A stretch of 44,606 bases of DNA from Hyphomicrobiales bacterium. Lineage in GTDB: Bacteria; Pseudomonadota; Alphaproteobacteria; Rhizobiales; Aestuariivirgaceae. Shown piece after piece: positions 17,069-25,924 of this stretch. Numbering within the stretch: position 1 is the stretch's first letter; each line of letters begins with the position of its first letter. The DNA lies in the NCBI GenBank assembly GCA_027024225.1, contig JALVSR010000037.1:1-44606 (forward strand). Direction: 5' to 3'. The notes beneath the pieces were generated by a model that searched no databases, had not been told where the DNA came from, and saw nothing but the letters and a program-made list of their open reading frames with translations. Made by a program: the position numbers and the translations under genes.

Positions 17069-18061
17069 ATGTGGAACTACTTCAAGACAGCCATGTTGCT
17101 GGCGGCGCTCACGGCGCTGCTGATGGGCATGGGATATCTGCTGGGCGGCGAGACGGGCATGGTCATTGCGCTCGTCGTGTCGCTGGGCATGAACGTTTTT
17201 TCCTGGTGGAACTCCGACAAGATGGTGCTGCGCATGCACCACGCGGAGCCGGTGGATGAACGCACCGCGCCGGAGCTTTACGCGCTGGTGAAACAACTGG
17301 CGCGCAACGCCGGCATCCCCATGCCGCGGGTCTATCTCATCCATACCGAGCAGCCCAACGCCTTCGCCACCGGGCGCGACCCGGAGCATGGCGTGGTGGC
17401 CATTACCACCGGCCTGCTGAAAGTCCTGGACAGGGAGGAGCTGGCGGGCGTGATCGCGCACGAGCTGGCGCATATCAAGAATCGCGACACGCTCATCATG
17501 ACCATCACGGCCACCATTGCCGGCGCCATATCCATGCTGGCGAATTTCGCCATGTTTTTCGGCGGGCGAGACCGCAACAATCCGCTGGGGTTCATCGGCA
17601 CGCTGCTGATGATGATCCTCGCGCCCATGGCCGCCATGCTGGTTCAGATGGCCATATCCCGCACGCGCGAATATGCCGCCGATCGCGAGGGCGCGATCAT
17701 TGCCGGCAATCCTTTGTGGCTGGCCCGGGCCCTTCAGAAAATAGAAGCCCATGCACGGGGCATCCCCAATCCCCATGCCGAGGCGCATCCGGAAACGGCG
17801 CACCTGTTCATCGTCAATCCTCTCACCGGCCAGGGCATGGACAACCTGTTCTCCACCCATCCAAACACGGAGAACCGCATCGCCGCGCTGATGGAGCTGG
17901 CGCATGAAATGGGCGTGGCGGAGGAGCGGTCCGCTGACGGGATGAGGGAGAGGTATAACCTCGATCCCCTGTTCGATACCGATGGCCGCTTCGATTCCGG
18001 CGATTCGTATTCCTCCGGGCCCTCTCCGTGGGACAAGCCCTCTCGCGGCCCCTGGGGCTGA
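17069..18061 (+). CDS. htpX: Membrane zinc metalloprotease HtpX
   Basis: 330 residues. Two N-terminal membrane helices (about 7-25 and 29-48), the zinc site H131-E132-L-A-H135, two further hydrophobic segments (about 142-165 and 173-196) and the downstream SRTREYAAD motif with E201 as third zinc ligand. The C-terminal ~50 residues are Ser/Pro/Gly-rich and disordered, longer than in E. coli HtpX. It degrades misfolded inner-membrane proteins with FtsH. rsmB follows after 35 bases, an arrangement seen in other alphaproteobacteria. Confidence 0.96.
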   Translation: MWNYFKTAMLLAALTALLMGMGYLLGGETGMVIALVVSLGMNVFSWWNSDKMVLRMHHAEPVDERTAPELYALVKQLARNAGIPMPRVYLIHTEQPNAFATGRDPEHGVVAITTGLLKVLDREELAGVIAHELAHIKNRDTLIMTITATIAGAISMLANFAMFFGGRDRNNPLGFIGTLLMMILAPMAAMLVQMAISRTREYAADREGAIIAGNPLWLARALQKIEAHARGIPNPHAEAHPETAHLFIVNPLTGQGMDNLFSTHPNTENRIAALMELAHEMGVAEERSADGMRERYNLDPLFDTDGRFDSGDSYSSGPSPWDKPSRGPWG

Positions 18062-18096
18062 GGGGGGCGGTTGGGGTGTCGCAATCCGCTAACAAC

Positions 18097-19416
18097 ATGG
18101 CCGAAGCATCAGGCGGCCTGCCCGCCCGGCGGGTGGCGCTGGCCCTGCTGGAGGCGGTGTTGTGCCGCGGTGAGCTGCTGGGACGGGCGCAGGCGGCGCA
18201 GGCCGCAGGATTGCGAAGACTGGACGCCGCCGACCGCGCGCTGGCCGAACACATCGTGCGCACCACGTTACGCCGGCATGGGCAGCTGGGTGTCATCGTT
18301 GGCCGGTTTTTGAGGCGCCCCTTGCCGCGCAAGGCCTGCGTGGCGCGTGCCGCGCTGATGATGGGCGCGGCGCAGCTTCTGTTCATGCGCGTGCCGGCAC
18401 ACGCGGCCATTCACACTACCGTGCAATTGCTGAAGAAGCACCCAAGGGCGCGCCACATGGCCGGGCTGGCGAATGCCGTGCTGCGGCGCATCGCCGAGGG
18501 GGGCGAAGCGCTGGCGGGGGAGGTGGACGAGCTGGAAAACATTCCCCGTTGGCTGAGGAAGCGCTGGCAGGCGGCTTACGGCGAGGAGGCCGTGCGGGAA
18601 ATGGCGCGGGAGCTGGTGCGGGAGCCGCCGCTGGACATTTCGCTGAAACACCCCCAACGGGCGGATGCGTGGGCCGAACGGCTGGGTGGCGTGGTGCTGC
18701 CGACGAAAACGGTGCGCATCGAGCACCCCGTGGGCGCGGTGCATTACCTGCCGGGCTACGAGGAAGGCGAATGGTGGGTGCAGGATGCCGCCGCCGCCCT
18801 GCCCGTGCTGTGCATGGGCGATGTCAGAGGCTTGCGCGTGGCTGACCTGTGCGCCGCGCCCGGAGGCAAGACGGCGCAACTGGCCGCTCGCGGCGCTCTG
18901 GTCACGGCCGTGGACATTTCGCAGGGGCGGTTGCAGCGGCTGCGGGAGAACCTGTTGCGGCTGAAACTCTCCGCCGAAATCGTCGCCACCGACGTGCTGC
19001 AATGGCGGCCCGCCGAACCGTACGATGCCGTATTGCTGGATGCGCCATGTTCCGCCACCGGCACCTTTCGCCGCCATCCGGACGTGCTGCTGACCAAGAC
19101 GCCGGAACAGGTGGCGAAGCTGGTGGCCTTGCAGCGGGACATGCTGGCCCGTGCCGCAGCGCTGGTGCGCCCTGGCGGCCTGATGGTCTATTGCGTCTGT
19201 TCACTGCTGCCGGAAGAGGGCGAGGAACAAGCGGAATATTTCCTGCGCGCGCATGGCGATGCTTTCGAGCGCCTGCCTGTGCAGGCGGAGGAAATCGGAG
19301 GTCTTGCCCATCTCATCATGAAAGAGGGGGATGTGCGGACCCTGCCACACCTGCCCATCGGTAAAAGCCGTGGCATGGACGGCTTTTTCATCGCCCGCTT
19401 CCGCCGCCGGGCCTGA
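18097..19416 (+). CDS. rsmB: 16S rRNA (cytosine-967-C5)-methyltransferase RsmB/NOP2-Sun family
   Basis: 439 residues from ATG 18097. An N-terminal NusB-like helical domain (about residues 1-140: ARRVALALLEAVL, HAAIHTTVQLLKKH) precedes a Rossmann methyltransferase domain with the SAM-binding ADLCAAPGGKTAQLA (about 248), then VLLDAPCSATGTFRR with C318 and the YCVCSLLPEEGEEQ segment with C368, the two conserved cysteines of this class. It methylates C967 of 16S rRNA if it is the RsmB ortholog. The frame is open 23 codons further upstream into htpX; that part is not conserved. A palindromic repeat begins at its stop codon. Confidence 0.93.
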   Translation: MAEASGGLPARRVALALLEAVLCRGELLGRAQAAQAAGLRRLDAADRALAEHIVRTTLRRHGQLGVIVGRFLRRPLPRKACVARAALMMGAAQLLFMRVPAHAAIHTTVQLLKKHPRARHMAGLANAVLRRIAEGGEALAGEVDELENIPRWLRKRWQAAYGEEAVREMARELVREPPLDISLKHPQRADAWAERLGGVVLPTKTVRIEHPVGAVHYLPGYEEGEWWVQDAAAALPVLCMGDVRGLRVADLCAAPGGKTAQLAARGALVTAVDISQGRLQRLRENLLRLKLSAEIVATDVLQWRPAEPYDAVLLDAPCSATGTFRRHPDVLLTKTPEQVAKLVALQRDMLARAAALVRPGGLMVYCVCSLLPEEGEEQAEYFLRAHGDAFERLPVQAEEIGGLAHLIMKEGDVRTLPHLPIGKSRGMDGFFIARFRRRA

Positions 19417-19543
19417 TACCGGAATGCATAAAGAACCATCCACCGCCCCGTGCCTCCGCCCACCCTCCCAAATTGTCAAAAACAAGGGCTTGGGCGGGGG
19501 CGCGGGGCGGCTTGCACCGGTCATCCTTTATGCAGCTTGGTAT
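19416..19543. repeat. Palindromic repeat family B, copy 1
   Basis: A long interrupted palindrome: ATACC (19416-19420) pairs with GGTAT (19539-19543), TGCATAAAG with CTTTATGCA, and a 20-bp inner stem (19443-19462 with 19491-19510) pairs fully if two T-G pairs are allowed. It begins at the last base of the rsmB stop. Two blocks recur at 39355-39469: a 25-nt block before and within the 5' arm, differing only by transitions, and GGCTTGCACCGGTCATCC with two changes. From 19544 to 19687 I see no gene. Confidence 0.75.
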
Positions 19544-19687
19544 GACAAGGCGCGATGGCGAAGGGAAAGCGGAGCGGAAATCCTCGTGATCTTCTCGAAA
19601 TGGGCAAGGCCGCGGCGCCGGGAAATCGAGGCGGGATGCGCCGCGCGCGCGTTCGAATTCGCCCCGGCGGCTCGCCAAGGCCAGGGC

Positions 19688-21331
19688 TCAGAAGCGCTGG
19701 CGCAGGCCAAGGTGCATGGTGTGGATGGGCCTCTGGTCGGGGGCGTTTTCCTCGAATTCCTTTTCGAGCTCGTATCCGCCGATGATCCACAGCCGGCGGT
19801 GGATGCGCCAGGCCAGCGAGGTTTCAAGCCGCAGCGCCAGACGGTCGTTGCCGTTGCGCACGTCGGTGCGCCGCGCTTCCATCCGGCCACGCCATTCCAG
19901 GCCGCGGCGCAGGATCTGCTGAATGGAAAGCGCCAGCGTCTGCTCGCGCGCGGGGTTCGCGCCGCCGTCGTCGGTGAGGCCGAAAGCGGCCTCCATCTCC
20001 ACCGTGGTGGAGCGCCGCGGACGCCAGGTCAGCAGCCCGGCGGCGCCCACGCCGACGAGGGTCTTCACGCCCGGCTGCTCGTAGTCGCGCGCTTCCGCCC
20101 GCACGCCCATCCTGCCTTCCAGGATGGGCCCGCGCAGCCATTCCACGCCCAGCTCGGCTTGCACGCCTTTCGAATCTCGCTTTCTGCCGGATGAATCGCG
20201 CTTCTGGTCGTGCCGGCGCACGTCCGCTGCCAGCGTGCCGTAAATCGCCAGCGCGGGCGTGGTGCGCAGCCGCGCGTGCAGGCCGGCATAAGGAGCGGTG
20301 TAGTCGTCCGTTTTCGTTTTGGGCTCGTGATGGCGCCGTGCGCCGCCCATGACCGTCAGCCGCAGCCTGTTGCGCGCGTATTCCACCGCCGCGGCGGCAT
20401 CCGTGTCGTGCTGGAACCTGTTGGAGCCGATGCGGATTTCCGTGATGGCATGGCTGGCGCCCAGCCGCAGGCGCAAGTGCCGCCGCGCATCCAGCCGCAG
20501 GGCCGCGCCAAGGGTGCCTTCCTTTTCCACTCCGCCTTTTGTCTTGCCGTTTTTCGTCCAGGCGGTGGCGCTGCCGGAAAGGCTGAGGGCCAGCTCATGC
20601 CGCGACCAGTTGCTCATCAGCCGCAAGTCGGGCGCCAGGCGCAACCCCGCGGAGGGACGGTTGGCCGCTCCGCGGCGGCTTGTGTAAACGGCGCTTTCCG
20701 TCACTTCGCCATACAGGGTGAAGGCGCCCATGCGCAGCCCTTCTCCCGGCTCCGTGCCGCGAGAAGGCGCCATGGGAAAGCCGGGCGCGGGCGCGAGGTC
20801 CGATGCGCCCCTGGAGGTGCCGTTGGCCTCGGAGGGCGCGATATCGGGAGCCGTCGGCATGTCGCCAGGGCGGTCGATGCCGGAAGTGGTGATGGCGGTG
20901 GCGGGAGGGGACGTGCGCAATTGCGGCAGACGCGCCGGTGCCCGCGGCTTAGGCAGGGCGGACAGCGTCGCGGCGCCGGAGCTTGCGCTGGTGCGAGGGG
21001 GAGTGCGCCGAATGCTTCGATCATTGGCGCCGAAGGCGGTATCTTCCGCCAGTGGCGATCCGTTCCGGCTGTTCCCGGACGGGGCGCCGCTGCCGCCAGC
21101 GTCGGTCTGCACGCCCTCGAATGCATCTTCGCCATTGTCGGAAAAAACCGCGCCTATTTCGTCCTGCCGCCGGTAAATGGACGACGTGGACGAAAACGGA
21201 GTGTGCAAGGCTGAAGAGGTGTCATCGCGCGTCTCGGACGCCTCCTGCGCGGAGAGGCCCCCAGCGCCCGTGGCCAGGCCGGCCGCCAGCAAGAGAGTGA
21301 ATGTGGCGATGGTGCCCGTGTGAAATCTCAT
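19688..21331 (-). CDS. Outer-membrane beta-barrel protein (BBP2/DUF560-like)
   Basis: 547 residues with GGAAGG five bases before the ATG. A signal peptide covers about residues 1-28 (cut near GLSAQEA). Residues about 30-195 are low-complexity, rich in Ser, Pro, Thr and Arg, and look disordered. From about residue 200 (GAFTLYGEVTESAVY) alternating hydrophobic and polar strands with LRLAPDLRLMSNWSRHEL form a beta-barrel, and the protein ends in an aromatic residue (LRQRF), as outer-membrane proteins do. The barrel resembles the BBP2_2 group; the role is unknown. It is divergent from an MsbA-like exporter, and a strong candidate CtrA box lies in its promoter region. Confidence 0.85.
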   Translation of the reverse strand: MRFHTGTIATFTLLLAAGLATGAGGLSAQEASETRDDTSSALHTPFSSTSSIYRRQDEIGAVFSDNGEDAFEGVQTDAGGSGAPSGNSRNGSPLAEDTAFGANDRSIRRTPPRTSASSGAATLSALPKPRAPARLPQLRTSPPATAITTSGIDRPGDMPTAPDIAPSEANGTSRGASDLAPAPGFPMAPSRGTEPGEGLRMGAFTLYGEVTESAVYTSRRGAANRPSAGLRLAPDLRLMSNWSRHELALSLSGSATAWTKNGKTKGGVEKEGTLGAALRLDARRHLRLRLGASHAITEIRIGSNRFQHDTDAAAAVEYARNRLRLTVMGGARRHHEPKTKTDDYTAPYAGLHARLRTTPALAIYGTLAADVRRHDQKRDSSGRKRDSKGVQAELGVEWLRGPILEGRMGVRAEARDYEQPGVKTLVGVGAAGLLTWRPRRSTTVEMEAAFGLTDDGGANPAREQTLALSIQQILRRGLEWRGRMEARRTDVRNGNDRLALRLETSLAWRIHRRLWIIGGYELEKEFEENAPDQRPIHTMHLGLRQRF

Positions 21332-21376
21332 GAATCCTTCCGCGCAAGAAAATTCCTCCCTCCTGTGTGCCCCTTT

Positions 21377-21395
21377 ATGGTTAAAAAACCCTCAA
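21377..21395 (-). promoter_or_regulatory. Candidate CtrA box upstream of the outer-membrane barrel
   Basis: On the minus strand TTGA-GGGTTTT-TTAACCAT matches the CtrA consensus TTAA-N7-TTAACCAT at 11 of 12 positions. It lies 46 bases upstream of the barrel gene start and about 165 bases before the exporter on the other strand. The same sequence form recurs at 32472. Confidence 0.55.
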
Positions 21396-21560
21396 TGAAG
21401 CGTCTCGCCCCGCGCCGCCTCTTGCCCTTTCAGGTTCGCTGTGGTTTGCAGCTAAGGCCCTTGGATCAGGATGGCGCACATGAACCGAGGACGAGGCCAT
21501 GCGCAACGGCGTGGCCCGGCTGGACGGGAGGAAGGCACCTTGCGCAAGAAGGATGCGGAC

Positions 21561-23354
21561 ATGGAAAACCTGCCCGCTGACCCCAAGCGGCGGCCAAAGG
21601 CGCGCAGCCTGAAGCCCCTGAAGCGGCTGGCACCCTATCTCTTGCGGTACAAGCCAAGGGTGTGGGCCGCGCTGATCGCCCTGCTGGCGGCGGCCGCGGC
21701 CACGCTGGCCGTGCCCCTGGCGGTGCGCCGTGTCATCGATCACGGCTTCTCGGCCGAGAATGCGCATTTCGTGGACAAGTATTTCCTCATGATGCTGGGC
21801 GTGGCGGCATTGCTGGCGGTGGCTTCCGCCGCGCGCTATTATTTCGTCACCTGGCTGGGCGAAAGAGTGGTGGCGGATTTGCGCGCCGATGTATTCTCGC
21901 ATCTCCTGCGCCTGTCTCCCGCCTTTCACGAGCGCAACCATTCAGGCGAAATTCTCTCCCGCCTGATGGCGGACACCACACAGATCAAGAGCGCTTTCGG
22001 GACCACCGCCTCGCAGGCCTTGCGCAACCTGGTGCTGCTTGTCGGCGCAGTGGCCATGATGCTTGTGACCTCACTCAAGCTTTCCGCCATCACCCTGCTC
22101 GCCATCCCGCTCATCGTGTTGCCGCTGGTCATCTATGGCCGCAAGGTGCGCCGCCTGTCGCGCCAGGCGCAGGATACGCTGGCCACCACCAGCTCGCTGG
22201 CGCAGGAGGCGCTCACGGGCGTGCGGGTGGTGCAGGCCTTCCGCCAGGAGGAGCGGTTGAGCCGCAAGTTTGCCGAGGCCACTCGCGCCGCCTTCCAGGC
22301 CGCCGCGGCGCGCACGAGCGCGCGGGCGGTGCTTACCGCCATGATCATTTTCATCGCGTTTGGCGCCATCGTTGCCGTTTTGTGGATGGGTGCGCGCGAT
22401 GTGCTGGCCGGCACCATGACCGGTGGCGAGCTGGGCCAGTTCGTCCTGTATGCCGCCTTCGCCGCCGGGGCGCTGGGCTCCCTGTCCGAGGTCTGGGGCG
22501 AGCTGCAATTGACCGCCGGCGCTGCGGAACGCCTGGCTGAGATCCTGGACGCGGAGCCGGAAGTGAAACCCCCGCCCAATCCCGCGAAACTGCCGGAGCC
22601 GCCGCGCGGCGAGGTTGCTTTCGAACATGTCACCTTCCATTACGGTGACGATGCGAAGGATGCGGCGCTGCGTGACGTTTCGTTCGCGGTCAGGCCGGGG
22701 GAGCGGGTGGCCATCGTCGGACCTTCCGGCGCGGGCAAGAGCACCATTTTCAATCTGCTGCTGCGTTTCTACGACCCCGGCGAGGGAAAGATTCTGGTCG
22801 ATGGCGTGAACATTCGCCTGGCCGATCCGAAGGATGTGCGCGCCCGCATGGCGCTGGTGCCGCAGGAGACGGTAATCTTTTCCACCACCATTCGCGAGAA
22901 CATCCGCTTTGGCAATCCGGATGCCTCCGACGCGGAGGTGGAGGCCGCGGCGAAAGCCGCGCGCGTGGACGAATTCGCGGCGAAGCTGCCCGACGGCCTG
23001 GATACCATGCTGGGAGAGCGCGGCGTGAATCTTTCCGGTGGCCAGCGCCAGCGCATAGCCATTGCGCGGGCCATCCTGGCCGATGCGCCCATCCTGCTGC
23101 TGGACGAGGCCACCAGCGCGCTCGATGCGGAGAGCGAGCGGCTGGTGCAGCAGGCGCTGGAAACACTCATGGAGGGACGCACCACGCTGGCCATCGCCCA
23201 TCGGCTGGCCACCGTGCGCGGCGCGGACAGGATCATCGTCATGGAACACGGGCGCATCGTGGAAACTGGCAGGCACGAGGAGCTCATTCGCAAGGGCGGG
23301 CTTTATGCTCATCTGGCGCGCTTGCAGTTCACGGATGCGGAGCCCGTAGTCTGA
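21561..23354 (+). CDS. ABC exporter, fused membrane and ATPase domains (MsbA-like)
   Basis: 597 residues from ATG 21561, which has AAGGA seven bases upstream. In-frame alternatives are a TTG at 21540 with a stronger GGAGGAAGG site, and an ATG at 21471, so the N-terminus is uncertain by up to 30 residues. A six-helix membrane domain occupies about residues 25-310 and the nucleotide-binding domain the rest: Walker A GPSGAGKST, signature LSGGQRQRIAIARAI, Walker B ILLLDEATSALD, and AHRLATV. Such half-transporters flip lipids or export hydrophobic compounds. Next to an outer-membrane barrel and near isoprenoid and sphingolipid genes, a lipid substrate is plausible but unproven. ispA starts 12 bases after its stop. 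Confidence 0.9.
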   Translation: MENLPADPKRRPKARSLKPLKRLAPYLLRYKPRVWAALIALLAAAAATLAVPLAVRRVIDHGFSAENAHFVDKYFLMMLGVAALLAVASAARYYFVTWLGERVVADLRADVFSHLLRLSPAFHERNHSGEILSRLMADTTQIKSAFGTTASQALRNLVLLVGAVAMMLVTSLKLSAITLLAIPLIVLPLVIYGRKVRRLSRQAQDTLATTSSLAQEALTGVRVVQAFRQEERLSRKFAEATRAAFQAAAARTSARAVLTAMIIFIAFGAIVAVLWMGARDVLAGTMTGGELGQFVLYAAFAAGALGSLSEVWGELQLTAGAAERLAEILDAEPEVKPPPNPAKLPEPPRGEVAFEHVTFHYGDDAKDAALRDVSFAVRPGERVAIVGPSGAGKSTIFNLLLRFYDPGEGKILVDGVNIRLADPKDVRARMALVPQETVIFSTTIRENIRFGNPDASDAEVEAAAKAARVDEFAAKLPDGLDTMLGERGVNLSGGQRQRIAIARAILADAPILLLDEATSALDAESERLVQQALETLMEGRTTLAIAHRLATVRGADRIIVMEHGRIVETGRHEELIRKGGLYAHLARLQFTDAEPVV

Positions 23355-23366
23355 ACGAGCACCGGG

Positions 23367-24266
23367 ATGACGGAGGAACGCTTCAAACAACGCCTCGCCG
23401 AAACCGCACAGGCCATCGAGGCCCTGCTGGACAGCTTGCTGCCCGTGCCCGCCGAGGCAGCGGCCCCCCGGGTGGTCGAGGCCATGCGTCATGCCGCGCT
23501 GGGCGGGGGCAAGCGCGTCCGGCCCTTTTTCGTGCGCGAAAGCGCGTGGCTTCTGGGCGCGGATGACGAGAATGCCCTGCACGTGGGCGCGGCGCTGGAA
23601 TGCGTGCACTGTTATTCGCTGGTGCATGACGACTTGCCGGCCATGGACGACGACGACCTGCGCCGTGGCCGTCCCACGGTGCACAAGGCCTTCGACGAGG
23701 CCACGGCCATCCTCGCCGGCGATGCCCTGCTGACCATCGCCTTCGAAATCCTGTCGTCGCGGGCCACGCACCCGGAAGCGGCCGTGCGGCTTGAATTGAT
23801 ACGCACGCTGGCGAAGGCCTCCGGCGAGGCCGGAATGGTCGGCGGGCAGATGCTCGACCTGGAGGCGGAGCGGGAGGATGCGCACGAGATGAACCAGGTG
23901 CTGCGCATCCAGCGCCTGAAAACCGGCGCCCTGTTTCGCTTCGCGCTGGATGCCGGCGCCATTCTGGCCGGCGCCGCAGAGGACGATCGCGCGCGTTTGC
24001 GACGCTATGCCGATGCCGTGGGCCTGGCCTTTCAAATCGCCGATGACATCCTGGACGTGGAGGCCAGCGCCGAAGAGCTGGGCAAGACCCCGGGCAAGGA
24101 TGCGGAGGCCGGCAAGGCCACCTTCGTCGACCTGCTGGGACTGGAGGGTGCCCGGCGCAAGGCGGAGGAGCTGGTGCGGCAAGCCGAGGAGGTGCTCGAG
24201 CCCTATGGCGAGCGGGCGGAAGTGTTGCGTGCCGCCGCCCGCTTCATTATCACCCGGCGCCACTGA
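23367..24266 (+). CDS. ispA: Short-chain polyprenyl diphosphate synthase (farnesyl type)
   Basis: 299 residues. The first Asp-rich motif is D88-D89-LPAMD-D (HDDLPAMDDDDLRRG) and the second is FQIADDILD with D226, D227 and D230; the region GGGKRVRP binds isopentenyl diphosphate. The two-residue insertion in the first motif (DDxxxxD) is characteristic of bacterial farnesyl diphosphate synthases, so it most likely makes C15; a C20 product cannot be excluded. It lies 12 bases after the ABC exporter and is probably co-transcribed with it. A hairpin with a short T-run follows. Confidence 0.92.
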   Translation: MTEERFKQRLAETAQAIEALLDSLLPVPAEAAAPRVVEAMRHAALGGGKRVRPFFVRESAWLLGADDENALHVGAALECVHCYSLVHDDLPAMDDDDLRRGRPTVHKAFDEATAILAGDALLTIAFEILSSRATHPEAAVRLELIRTLAKASGEAGMVGGQMLDLEAEREDAHEMNQVLRIQRLKTGALFRFALDAGAILAGAAEDDRARLRRYADAVGLAFQIADDILDVEASAEELGKTPGKDAEAGKATFVDLLGLEGARRKAEELVRQAEEVLEPYGERAEVLRAAARFIITRRH

Positions 24267-24281
24267 CCCGCTCCTCGCCGC

Positions 24282-24308
24282 AAGCCCCGGTGGCGAACCG
24301 GGCTTTCT
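24282..24308 (+). terminator. Probable terminator after ispA
   Basis: AAGCCCCGGT (24282-24291) pairs with ACCGGGCTT (24297-24305) apart from one bulged C, with a five-base loop, followed by TTCTAG. The T-run is short. The gene beyond it (24369) is convergent, so it may serve both. Confidence 0.45.
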
Positions 24309-24368
24309 AGCCGGCGTCAATCCGCCGCCAGCGGTTGCCGGATTGCCGCGAAGGGAAGCGGGGCGCGC

Positions 24369-25574
24369 TCAGCCGGCGAGGCTGGCCACCTGCTCGCGGG
24401 CGCGATCGAAGGCGGCGATGACCTGATCGATCTCCTCCTCCGTGTGCGCGGCGGAGGCGGAGCAGCGCAGCAGGCTCAGCTTGTTGGGCGTGCCGGGCGG
24501 CAGGGCGAGGTTCACATAGACGCCGTTTTTCAACAACGCGTCCCACATTGCCACCGCAGCCTCTTCCGAGGGGCAGATGACGGCCACCACGGGCGAGACG
24601 TAGTTCGTCAGGCCCAGTTGAAAGCCTTTTTCCATCAGGCCCCTTTGCAGGCGTTCGGCATTTTTCATCAGCCGCTCGCGACGTTGCGGCTCGTTCTCGA
24701 TGATGTCGAGCGCGCACAGCGTGGTGGCGATGGACACGGGTGAGGGCGAGGCGGTGAACATGTAGGGCCGCGCGGCATAGCGCAGCACCTCGAACATCGG
24801 ATGATCGCTCACCGCGTAGCCACCGATGCCACCCAGCGATTTGGAAAAGGTGCCGACAATGAAATCCACCCCGTCCTCGACACCCGCCCTCTCGGCCAGT
24901 CCACGGCCCCTTTCGCCCAGCACACCGAAGGAATGCGCCTCGTCCAGCAGGATCTGGAACTCGTATTCCTGCTTCAGCGCCACGAAGTCGCGCAAGGGGG
25001 CGAAATCGCCGAGCATGGAATAGATGCCCTCCAGGATCACCAGGCGACCGCCCTTGCCGGGATCGTGCCGGGCCAGCTGGCGGGCCAGGTGGTCGGGGTC
25101 GTTGTGGCGGAAGGTCTTGAACCGGGCCTGCGAAAGCTTCACGCCGTCGTAAATGGAGGCGTGCGAATCGATATCGATGAAAATGGTGTCCTCAGGCCCG
25201 CACAGGCCCGCAATCATGCTCAGGTTGGCCTGAAAGCCGGTAGAAAAGACGATACAGTGCGCGCGCCCCATGAAGCGGGCGAACTCGCGCTCCAGCAGCG
25301 TGTGCAGGCCATAGGTGCCGTTGGCAATGCGCGAGCCCGTGGTGCCGGTGCCGTATTCCTCGAGCGCTTCCTTGCCGGCTTCGATGCAGGCGGGCTCGAA
25401 GGTCACGCCCAGGTAGTTGTTGGTGCCGGCCAGTATCACTTCCCGCCCATTGATAATGCCACGGGTGGGGGAAAGGATGCGGTCGTTCACCAGCCCCACC
25501 GGATCGGCAAAGCGCTGCGTGACGGCGTCGTGCCGCTCCTTCAGGTCGCGGTATTTGTCCAGCAAGTCGGCCAT
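24369..25574 (-). CDS. spt: Serine palmitoyltransferase (alpha-oxoamine synthase family)
   Basis: 401 residues, the size of soluble bacterial serine palmitoyltransferases. PLP-site residues are visible: H138 (DSHAS, stacks on the cofactor), D211 and H214 (DEAHSFGV) and the Schiff-base lysine K245 (GTFSKSLGGIGG); the substrate loop TGSRIANGTYGLH is also typical. It condenses serine with a fatty acyl thioester to 3-ketosphinganine, the first step of sphingolipid synthesis. A related enzyme such as KBL or 8-amino-7-oxononanoate synthase would show the same motifs, but the adjacent acyl carrier protein and NAD-dependent reductase match the Caulobacter spt-acp-cerR order, so serine palmitoyltransferase is favoured. 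It is 71 bases after the acp gene. Confidence 0.85.
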   Translation of the reverse strand: MADLLDKYRDLKERHDAVTQRFADPVGLVNDRILSPTRGIINGREVILAGTNNYLGVTFEPACIEAGKEALEEYGTGTTGSRIANGTYGLHTLLEREFARFMGRAHCIVFSTGFQANLSMIAGLCGPEDTIFIDIDSHASIYDGVKLSQARFKTFRHNDPDHLARQLARHDPGKGGRLVILEGIYSMLGDFAPLRDFVALKQEYEFQILLDEAHSFGVLGERGRGLAERAGVEDGVDFIVGTFSKSLGGIGGYAVSDHPMFEVLRYAARPYMFTASPSPVSIATTLCALDIIENEPQRRERLMKNAERLQRGLMEKGFQLGLTNYVSPVVAVICPSEEAAVAMWDALLKNGVYVNLALPPGTPNKLSLLRCSASAAHTEEEIDQVIAAFDRAREQVASLAG

Positions 25575-25645
25575 GAGGATCCTGACTGTGATTGTTGCAT
25601 GTTGTTCGTGGTTCGGGTTCCGGTGCCGAAACGGCGGGCGGCCGC

Positions 25646-25900
25646 TCAGGCGCTCGCTTCCAGACGCTCGGCCACCAGGTTGGCCAGGTCGGCGACGGTA
25701 TGGATGTCGGCGAGTTCGTTCACCGAGATATCAATGTCGAATTCGTCTTCCACCTCCATGACGAAATTGAGCACGTCGGCCGAATCGATGTTCAGATCGG
25801 CGCTGATGCGGGTGTCTCCCGCCAGCGGCACACCATCCTTGTTGTAGGGCTCCAGCAGGCGGACGATGGTGGCCTCGATGTCTTCGTGCGTGGCGCTCAT
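25646..25900 (-). CDS. Dedicated acyl carrier protein of the sphingolipid cluster
   Basis: 84 residues from the ATG at 25900, with AAGGA five bases upstream; a start six codons earlier is open but lacks a site. The phosphopantetheine-attachment serine is S40 in LNIDSADVLNF, here IDSAD instead of the DSLD of housekeeping AcpP. The protein is acidic (EVEDEFDIDIS). It probably delivers the acyl chain to serine palmitoyltransferase. In Caulobacter a specialised acyl carrier protein sits in the same place; the match is by context and motif. Confidence 0.88.
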   Translation of the reverse strand: MSATHEDIEATIVRLLEPYNKDGVPLAGDTRISADLNIDSADVLNFVMEVEDEFDIDISVNELADIHTVADLANLVAERLEASA

Positions 25901-25924
25901 GGGATCCTTCTCCGGCATCTTCGG

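Noticed and set aside
22071-24320. Very long minus-strand open frame (749 codons) opposite the ABC exporter and ispA
   Set aside because: It lies fully opposite two well-recognised genes, has a biased Gln/His/Arg composition and no family motifs. Long antisense frames are common at this GC content. The same holds for 3208-4842, 1158-2513, 32292-34577 and 42251-44200 on the minus strand.
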